From: Tetragonia tetragonoides
Taxonomy: Eukaryota > Streptophyta > Magnoliopsida > Caryophyllales > Aizoaceae
Length of the DNA: 64,000 nucleotides
Direction of reading: 5' to 3'
Assembly (NCBI GenBank): GCA_038025085.1
Contig: CM076140.1
Coordinates: 126,501 to 190,500, forward strand
This document shows positions 56,042 to 64,000 of the stretch, piece after piece. The notes under the pieces were generated by a model. That model worked only from the letters and a program-made list of their open reading frames with translations, did not search any database and had not been told where the DNA came from. How positions within the stretch are numbered: position 1 is the first letter of the stretch; each line of letters opens with the position of its first letter. The translations under genes were made by a program, and so were the position numbers.

Positions 56042-59000
56042 TCAATGAGGAATTGAATCCTGCCGAGTCAATTCATAGTTGCCATTTTGTTGTCCCTGGT
56101 TTTCGGTACTGGCTATCACAGGTGCAACCTTCGAACAAAGAAAGAGGAAAGACGATGTATATATGCTGACATGCCATATACTGCAAAAAATTGTTGGCAC
56201 CAAAATGTCAAGTCTATTTCTCAAAATGGATGAAAGGTACAAGGGTATTTCCCTGCCTTTTCAGTTCTTCGCATGGGAGAGTGGAAGAGGAGAGGAGAGA
56301 GAATACATCCTCAAGACCTTAATTACCTGTGCCAAATCCAGTAGCTCTGACTGGTTTCCAGCTTCCAGCTTATGGCAGCCAATGTAAGTGCAATGAAACC
56401 GGTCAACATAAATCCCCAACGGAAACGTTTCATGAGCGTCTTGACAACATTACGAAGTGATGTTCTTAAGGTGTTCCAACTGAAAATAAAGTTATGAAAC
56501 ATACATTGTCAAGTTGAGTAAAATCTACCAAGTCAGAACCAGACTGCAAACTGCACTCAACATATATACAGGCTTCAGGTGCAGGAACGCACGCGCGAGC
56601 GCACACATACAAACCACGCGCACGCCCGCACCCTGTGTGCGCGCTCTTAAACACACACACACACACACACATCATAGATATAAAAAACAAAAAGGATGAG
56701 ATGAAGCGCCGAGATATGGTACCCACCTGTAAAATGTATTCAACCAAAATCCTGCTGGTAAGGACAGTGTTCTGTACTTAGTCACCAGCTCAATCAGCCA
56801 ACCAATAAGCAAACCCATGGCCCCAATGGCAATTACTAGGATTATATTTACAGACCTACAGTTCTCACCAGTCAGGAAAGAAACCTTAATTGAATTGAAG
56901 GTTTTTTGCCAAAGTCTTTTACCTACCTGGTTGCCCCACTGATGGCCATTAATGCTGTAAGAATTGATACAGCAGCATGAATTGTCCTCCTTGAAGCTTC
57001 ATCAATAGCAGCCAAATACACAAAAGTACTCACCACCGACAAAAAAGACAGCCAGAAGTCCATAAACTGGTGGATAAGAAATAGATTTGTCAGTTAAATT
57101 GCAATGTACTAGTAGAACTCAACATATGGACATGCAAATATGCGCATATCTCACACAGCACTTGAGCAAAGATGCTTAACCAGCAAGAAGGATGTTTAGA
57201 ACTCAATGACAGAACAGTCCTGCTTCATAAGCAACATGAATACCGTCACTTGAATTTATGGCAGTTAAGAATAGGCTCTTACCTGTAAGACGCGAAATGG
57301 TAATGCACACCAAGTGCCCACATCACAAGCATGATAAAGTCCACTTGAGATTCCACTGGATGTAAAGATAACCCACTCTGCATAAGCCTGCACAAAAGGT
57401 ATCCTTTTGACAATAAACGACCAGAGAATGGCTAGCAACATACCCCTGCTCAATAGGCTATTAAAAATGCAAATGCAACCACTTCACCTTTTTTTTTTTT
57501 TTTTTGAAAAAGCAAACAAGCCAAGGTACCCCAAGGAATCACTTGAAAAAATTGTATCAAGAGTTCAATCAGAGGAATGTGACTAAAGAAGGAGAGTTTG
57601 GCATTCATGAATCATGACCTTGATGTGTCATAAATGCAACCACTTCACTGCAACAAAGTGACATTCATTATTATACCATATCATATCTTCAACCCCGTGC
57701 CTATGATGAGGCTCCCTCTATTTGCCAGGTCTGGTATCAGATAAAGTGATGTTCATCAAATTCCTTGGTCTTACCTTCTCTCGGAGAGCCCAATATGCAG
57801 GAAGAATGGCAGCAGTATTTGACGCAACAAGTGAAATTGATTGCCACATGTGCCCTGCATCACTTTTAGATCCACGTGTTAATTCTTCATTCCGAGAATA
57901 GTTCGCTCATCAGAATTCATAATATTTTACAGGAAATACTATTATGCATCATGGTATTTTACTTTACCGAGAATATGATGATGCAAGAACAAAGCCTTTG
58001 GTGGAAGGCAAGAATAAAGCTTAACAAACATAATTCAGCCAGTCAGTGCATTACAACAATCATACATGGTCCCGTCATTCCAAGTAGAGTTGGACCCTTT
58101 CTCAACAAATTAGCCCTAAGTCTGACCAATGGTAGACATTGCTATCTAATATAACCTTTCACATATTGATATTTCATAATCGGCAAATGCTAGGAAGTTC
58201 AGCTAGTTGGAAAGGAATCAGTAGGGAAAGGAAGGGAAAGGATAAGGATACCTATAGCCTGTTTGGTCTAGATAAATGCAAAGAAACTTGAAAGAAAGGT
58301 CAACAACATGCTCCTCTCAATGTGTGGTAGATTAAAAGCATACCTCGCTCAGACACAATCTCAATGCTGCAATCACTTCCTCCATGGGTCCGGTCACAGG
58401 AACAGTAGCTGACAGAGGAAAGTACCAGCATAAATAGAGTGATTGATAAACAAAATAAGAAGGGAAAATTCTAATATATCAAACTCAACAACATTCACAT
58501 ATAAAAATGAAAAATGAGGGAGGATTGCTGCGGGGCGTGGGGAAGGGACCAAAAAGAAGGAAACAAATACCTATATACCGTCAAGCCACTTTCATCGACA
58601 AAATTTTGACATGAACCATGAGAAGAGCATCTTTTGGGACACCTTTCAAGGGAAATGGAGACCGTGGTTTGCTCAAGGGATGAATTATCAGTGAAATTCA
58701 GATGCTTCAAGCCAAAACTCCAGCTTCCTTCCCTAGCAGACAATACATAGAAATCAACCACCTCTTTGCTTGAATTGTACTGAACGAAAAAAATTGAGCC
58801 TTCGCTGCTTTTTGTCTGGTTTATGTAGTAGTAGTCCCATATATCAGCAGATGGAAGCCCACCATATCTCACATATATTTCATAACCAATTACTTTATCT
58901 GACTTTAATCTGAAGTGCATGTTTCCACCAGCTGCACCACGAGGAATATCAAGGACAAAGTAAGTCCAAGTGATTCCGAGCCCCCTTCCCAGCGAGGAGT

Positions 59001-62000
59001 TGCTTTGAAGGGGTTCAAGAGCGAAATTTGCATAACCAGAGGACACCGTCCCATCCATTGGCATATAATAAGATTCAAAGGGAACAGATGGATTTTTCCT
59101 CAAAACTGTCTGCAGACAACAATTCTCAGCTTATCAACAATTTCTTCCTCAGAGTGCGTCAAAAAAGATGTATTACAGAATAGCCTCAGCTTAAAATAAT
59201 CTGAGTTCAGAGACTGAATAATGACAGCATGCAGTGATTATTTTTATACATCATCAAATAAATCTGAACTCCTCTTTTAAGGTAATAATGGTAAAAGTTC
59301 AACTGTTTTTAAAAAATAATAACTATACATAAATATAAAGAGAGAGAAACGAATATTAGGTTACCGGAAAGTGGAAAAAATACCAACCGATACAGAAAAA
59401 CAATTTCCCGGTATATTCTCAACATTTATTGGTTTTTGAGGGGAACACTGTTAACATTACTCATCGTACAGTTTCTCTTTATGGGGAAAAAAGAACTCTT
59501 GACTCCTCCTCTTCACACTATTTCTACATTAACATTTGTTCCTGAAATTACTACTCGTTAAGCAAGGTGGGGGAAAGAAAGAAAGCTTGTTCACAAACAT
59601 CCAGGCCACAGACCACTGAGAAATGGGAGTATTTTTCATCTTAGCAACACAGACTACTGGCAGATGTGTATACATGTCACAGAAACATGGAATCATACTT
59701 GCAGTTTGTTAAATTGTCAAATTTGCAGATCAAGAAGAAAACTTGTTAAATTGTCAAATTTGCAGATCAAGAAGAAAACATAATGCAGAGATAGCATGAG
59801 TCTTACCTGAAGCGTGTAGACTTCCCAAGTACAGTTGAACCCAGATTTTCCCAAAGGGCACGTAACCACCTTCCATGCTAGGGAATAGCAAGCTCTCGTA
59901 ATTTCATCCTGAACCCCGTTAAATTCTTTGGTTAAATTAACAGGGGCAATAGTGATATACCAGCGCCCAGCCTTAGGTAATGGGACAGTTAAAGAGCCTT
60001 TACTTATATCACCAGAATAATCATGCATGGTTGCCAAAGCAATTGCACCATGACGAGCATAACACATTAAAACTACACCAGATTTATCTAAGTTGTTAAA
60101 TAAAAGGGTTCCATTTAGTCTGACGTTGGTTGCTGAAACGCTCATCTGCTCTGCCATTCCAACAACCTCCAAGGAATAGACTCTGGTTTCATTATCCCCA
60201 TGGCAAGAGTCTACCACAGAATTTCTACATGAAACCACATCTTGTACAGTCCCATTAGATAAGTCAGCAGAAGTAGTTGTCAATGAATAATGACGAGTTG
60301 ATTGAGAACATGAAAATGACTCAACGGTCTGGTTGCAAAACTGGCCCCACAAGTTTGAAATTGTACATCCTTCCACGGTCACATTTGCAGCAAAGGAGTA
60401 TGCACTTCCTCTACTAATCTGCACACCCCAAGACAGACAAGAGCTATAAATTTCCAGAAGATTCTATTTCCCTTCTCAAATTTTTGCGTGCAAATGAATG
60501 TATTATTCAGAATGTCACTATGCCAGTACTCTAACGCCTGGATGAAAAATATTAACCCCTCTGTTGCATGGATTACTGCGATATAGATCTCCAAACTATA
60601 CAGGTGAATCATTCAGCATCATTTGTCCTTATCATCAAGGTCATCAACACAATCTACATAGTACACACACTCCATCTCAATAATATTGTCCTGGTTGACT
60701 TTGTAAAAAATCTTTCAGCATCACTTTCCTCGTAGCCTTGATACATGATTTCAGAATATAAACTGAACATAGATCTCTTGTCTACACTCTAGAAGAATAC
60801 TGAGCAGAACTGCAAAGATTTGAGCTCCCATTATACTGTGATACAATGGAGAACTATGTAAAGTACCCTAATTCATTAGGAAAGTCTATTTTGGGTTGGG
60901 TCATGGGTAGTAATGCATACAACCACCCATGCAATCCAAAGAAAAAAGAAGAGGAATGATTTCTGGAAGCATTTATACCACACACATTAGCATCATTCAT
61001 GGACATTAGACTAAGACAATATCCTGAAGGACATGTCATTCGCCACCAATATCTGATTACCCCCCCCCCCACCTCACCTGCCCACTATCTTACTTGAAAA
61101 TATAGAACATAAACTTCCAGCAACAAAAAATCTACAATCTTTATCAAGTTATAAATGTCTGATGGTCCAACAAAATACCTAAAGCTACTATCCAAAAAGC
61201 AGAAGATATGGAAGATTATAGACTTATAGATTATCAATGAAGATATCCTGTAAATAATATGCACATGACTTAGCCCAATAGTGCAGCAATGACAACTTTC
61301 ACTGTGTCGTAGTAGCTCCACTCCATTCAAAATAACTCAAAAAGAAGTAATATGTAAGAAAAGGAGACTTAATATAGCACTGTAAAACAAATTAAAGCTT
61401 TGGCAAACTACTTCAATGTGGAGTTTACCATCTTTGATTGAGTCCTCGCAGCTCCAATTCCATTGAAGATTCCAATATACCAGACACCTGGGGTTATCTG
61501 CATAGCACAAATGTGGGTTAGAATCCAAAGAACCTCTGGTGTCACAGAGCAAGATAACAAACAAAGAAACAAGTGAGTTACTCCAAATCTTCATGCAGAA
61601 CTTCTAGAACTCATAAGCATACATCAGAAACGTAAATATTAGAACCTGCTCGTTTGTCAATTTCAAGATTATCCTTTTCTCCAAAGGGTAGCAGTGTTCT
61701 GCATTTTGCGTACCTCCAATTGCTGCAACTGATCCATTAGAAAGCATTCCTGAAACTGCAGGATCAAAAGGTCAATCTCTAGAGTCTAGAACATAATACA
61801 AATTGGAAGAAATATGATCTAAAGAAAATCAATTGCTCATGCAGAGGCAGACACAAAAGGCTAGCCCTGTTTTTGAATTATTGGGATGACTTTCACCTAA
61901 ATGGTTCAAAGCAGTGTTTGAAATATCAGGCAGAGGAAGACTTCCATCTCGGAAGCATATAAGTGGCAGCGTGCTTTTAGCAATCTTTCCCATCCTTCCA

Positions 62001-63719
62001 ACCTGTACAGGGTCCTGCAGAGAGTTTGAGTATAATAATGTAAATAAGGGGCTACACAATAACTTTCACTATTGTCCCAAAATAATCATCTCAGTTTTAA
62101 TTTAAGAGATACCATAAAGGGTGCCATACTTTTTCCATCCTGGAGTACTTTTAGCCTTTACTTCCTATAACAGCCCATTGTTTGAACTTTATCCTTAGAT
62201 TCCATAAGATTTAGGACTATGCATGAAGTCCTCAAATTTCAATTAAAAGACTCATCGAAAAGGATTCATTCTTCTTACTTTTGTGCTTTCTTTACTTGCT
62301 CTCTTGGTTGGTTTGGTGGATAGAGGTTTTTGGAGCAAGGCCTGACAAAAAGCCAACGAAAACTCCCAAGACAAAAGAAAAAAATGCTCCAAAGGATATC
62401 CCCACACACATAGGTTGTTTGTAAAACTAAACACATCCATCTGAAATGCGAGCAGATAATGAGCGTGCGTCATAGACTCATAGCAGAGTTAATAATCATA
62501 CTTACAAGGTCAGCATCTGACTCTAATGCAATTGAAATTGAAGAAAACCATGGCGGCAATTCAACTGCAAGAACAAAAAGACAGTAAGAGACCAACGCAT
62601 AGAAAAAACGAAAGAACGGCATGGACATTAGCTTCAGTGATAGAATATTCGACTAAGCTACCATAACAATGTCAGCAGAAACACCTAAAGAAATAACTTT
62701 CCTGAAAACACGCAAAGGAATAACAAAGAAACTAAAATGCAGTGGCTATTAGAGGAAAACAAATTAACAGTGCATTGGAGATGTACAAAAAGGGGGGGAC
62801 CCATGAACCCTCTCTCAAGGATACCAACATATGTTAAGCAGAATCACAATTCTTGATGGTGCCAGTCATAGTTGTAGGTCTATGGACTGTGCACTGGAAT
62901 ACATAGGCAGGGCCGCAGGGAGGAGTTCAGACAAGCTCCCTGACTAAGGCGGCCAATTATCACAATCCAAGCTGGTAGCTTCCGCTGAGCAATGCAGCAA
63001 GCAACTCCAGAAACCAATAAAAAATGCTTTTGTTCAATTCACTCTATCAAAGAATAGTGATTACTCCTTTCCTTTTTAGCACTGTGAATTGTGATCCTCC
63101 TTTTTCACTCAGCAGATTTTAAACATCCAATATACTTCTATGATTAAATTTTACAGTGCATTGGAGATGTACAAAAAGGTGCTGGGAGGCTGCTGACGCT
63201 ACAAGAATTAACAGTGCTACTGATATGTTTAGTAAAATTTAAGCACCAGAACAGGTATACAGATGACTGAGAAATTATTGGTATAAATAAAGATTTCCAA
63301 ATTAAATGGTTTTAAGGGTTTTAAAGTTCATAGCAATGAACATAGACCAACGGAGATAAACTACTACTAGTAAGAATTCAAGACCAAACTAATTAGTAAA
63401 TTATACACCAAACGGGCTGCCCCGGATCAACCAGCTTAAAGTTATGCCGTCTGTAACTCCCCAAAGATCACATGATCCATATTTTAATATGAAACTAAAA
63501 ATCGCAAGTGAAACACAGGAACATATCAAAAGAAGAAAACCCACCTCTAATATAACGCCATTGGTAAGGCTTGAGCTTTGTTTCTGGGTAGCTGAAACTG
63601 GAAATGGTGAATGAATTGTACGAAGCTGGGTCTGCCATTGATTTACAAACGTAGTAACCCAGAAACAACATAGTACATAGATTCAGAGAGCACCAACAGA
63701 GAATCAAATGTCTCGCCAT
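56042..63719 (-). CDS. TMEM8/PGAP6-like membrane protein with EGF-like and CREST-type 7TM region (14 exons, 830 aa)
   Basis: Probable membrane protein of the TMEM8 family; the animal member PGAP6 is a GPI-acting phospholipase, but the plant role is not assigned here. Exons in transcript order: 63545-63719, 62506-62564, 61897-62014, 61646-61755, 61429-61497, 59807-60418, 58571-59109, 58344-58408, 57775-57854, 57283-57387, 56927-57066, 56727-56855, 56327-56479 and 56042-56180. They sum to 830 in-frame codons plus stop. The N-terminus is hydrophobic (signal). A large lumenal part with many N-glycosylation sequons follows. An EGF-like module has Cys538, 542, 548, 563, 565 and 574. Multiple helices begin at about residue 585. 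The membrane part keeps Ser/His/Asp (GISSGLYHACD, His628, Asp631) and HSIWH (His784, His788), the CREST hydrolase signature. Comparable to Arabidopsis At2g46060 (from memory). Confidence 0.9.
56583..56672. repeat. Alternating purine-pyrimidine tract (CGCACGCG and (CA)n)
   Basis: CGCACGCGCGAGCGCACACA, CACGCGCACGCCCGCAC and GTGTGCGCGC, followed by (CA)11 at about 56651-56672. It lies in the intron between the TMEM8-like exons at 56727 and 56479. Such sequence can adopt Z-DNA. Confidence 0.85.
59706..59779. repeat. Perfect 37-bp tandem duplication
   Basis: TTGTTAAATTGTCAAATTTG plus 17 more bases is repeated exactly (59706-59742 and 59743-59779) in a TMEM8-like gene intron, 28 bp from the exon ending at 59807. 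Being perfect, it is likely recent. Confidence 0.95.
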
Positions 63720-64000
63720 GTTTCATTGAAATAATAATAAACCTTGATTAGTGAGCGAGGAGAGAGAAAAACTCCGTAATAAAGAGAGGTTTAGTGAGGA
63801 ATTTTTAGGGGTTTTTATTGACCAAGTGATGACCCTAAAAATTGTCTGTTGACGGGTGAGGTGTACGTTACCGGCTTTCGTTTCTAGATAGATCACGGGG
63901 TTGCGTTTGTTCAGGGAAGGAAAATATGAGTTAGGGTCACCTCTCCTCAACTTATTTTTGCTTATATTTATTGTTGATTGATTGTTGTTGAATTTTATTG
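63720..64000. other. Upstream region of the TMEM8-like gene
   Basis: Probable leader and promoter. A 75-codon minus-strand frame at 63723-63950 lies upstream of the ATG and matches no family. Confidence 0.5.

Overview
This window is nuclear DNA from a flowering plant, most likely a eudicot. Nine recognisable plant genes have GT-AG introns at conserved positions, and the spaces between them are AT-rich and full of transposon debris, simple repeats and MITEs. I cannot name the species.

Layout. At 2.07-2.71 kb lies the last coding exon of the SWI/SNF ATPase gene BRM (+). From 3.7 to 12.9 kb there is a GC-rich tandem array of ~313-bp monomers. Its core is a three-monomer higher-order repeat, its right end is inverted, and it is interrupted by a hAT-like insertion. 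The UBC4/5/6-type E2 gene (-) spans 13.8-19.85 kb and has one 4.6-kb intron packed with retroelement remnants. An ARID + ELM2/SANT-like gene (-) spans 21.7-27.96 kb, with a Mutator-like element nested in a hAT-like element in its large intron. A second, inverted cluster of the 313-bp family lies at 31.0-32.5 kb. Then come a MATE transporter (-, 33.9-36.2), an intronless G-type lectin receptor kinase (-, 38.9-41.7), an RHB1A-type RING E3 (-, 43.4-45.6), a PPR gene of the E class with a C-terminal frameshift (+, 48.6-50.6), a CRCK-type receptor-like cytoplasmic kinase (+, 52.3-55.1) and a TMEM8/CREST-family membrane protein (-, 56.0-63.7).

Gene order is informative. From memory, BRM, UBC6, the ARID gene, the PPR gene and the TMEM8-like gene match consecutive Arabidopsis loci At2g46020-At2g46060. 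The MATE, lectin kinase, RHB1A and CRCK2 genes match At4g00350-At4g00330. The window interleaves the two sets, as expected for an unfractionated ancestral segment whose genes were divided between duplicated Arabidopsis blocks. The genes do not form a pathway. They are chromatin factors, ubiquitin enzymes, receptor kinases, a transporter and an organellar RNA-binding protein.

The least explained feature is the 313-bp repeat family. It has higher-order structure, an inverted right arm, and the same GGGACATG minisatellite at the outer edges of both clusters. This looks more like a compound element with tandem-repeat-built inverted ends than an ordinary satellite. Several genes also carry possible lesions: a PPR frameshift, an early stop in the conserved C-terminus of the ARID protein, and a frame break in its middle. 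Exon coordinates were read by eye from splice consensus, reading-frame continuity and family conservation; none was checked against transcripts.
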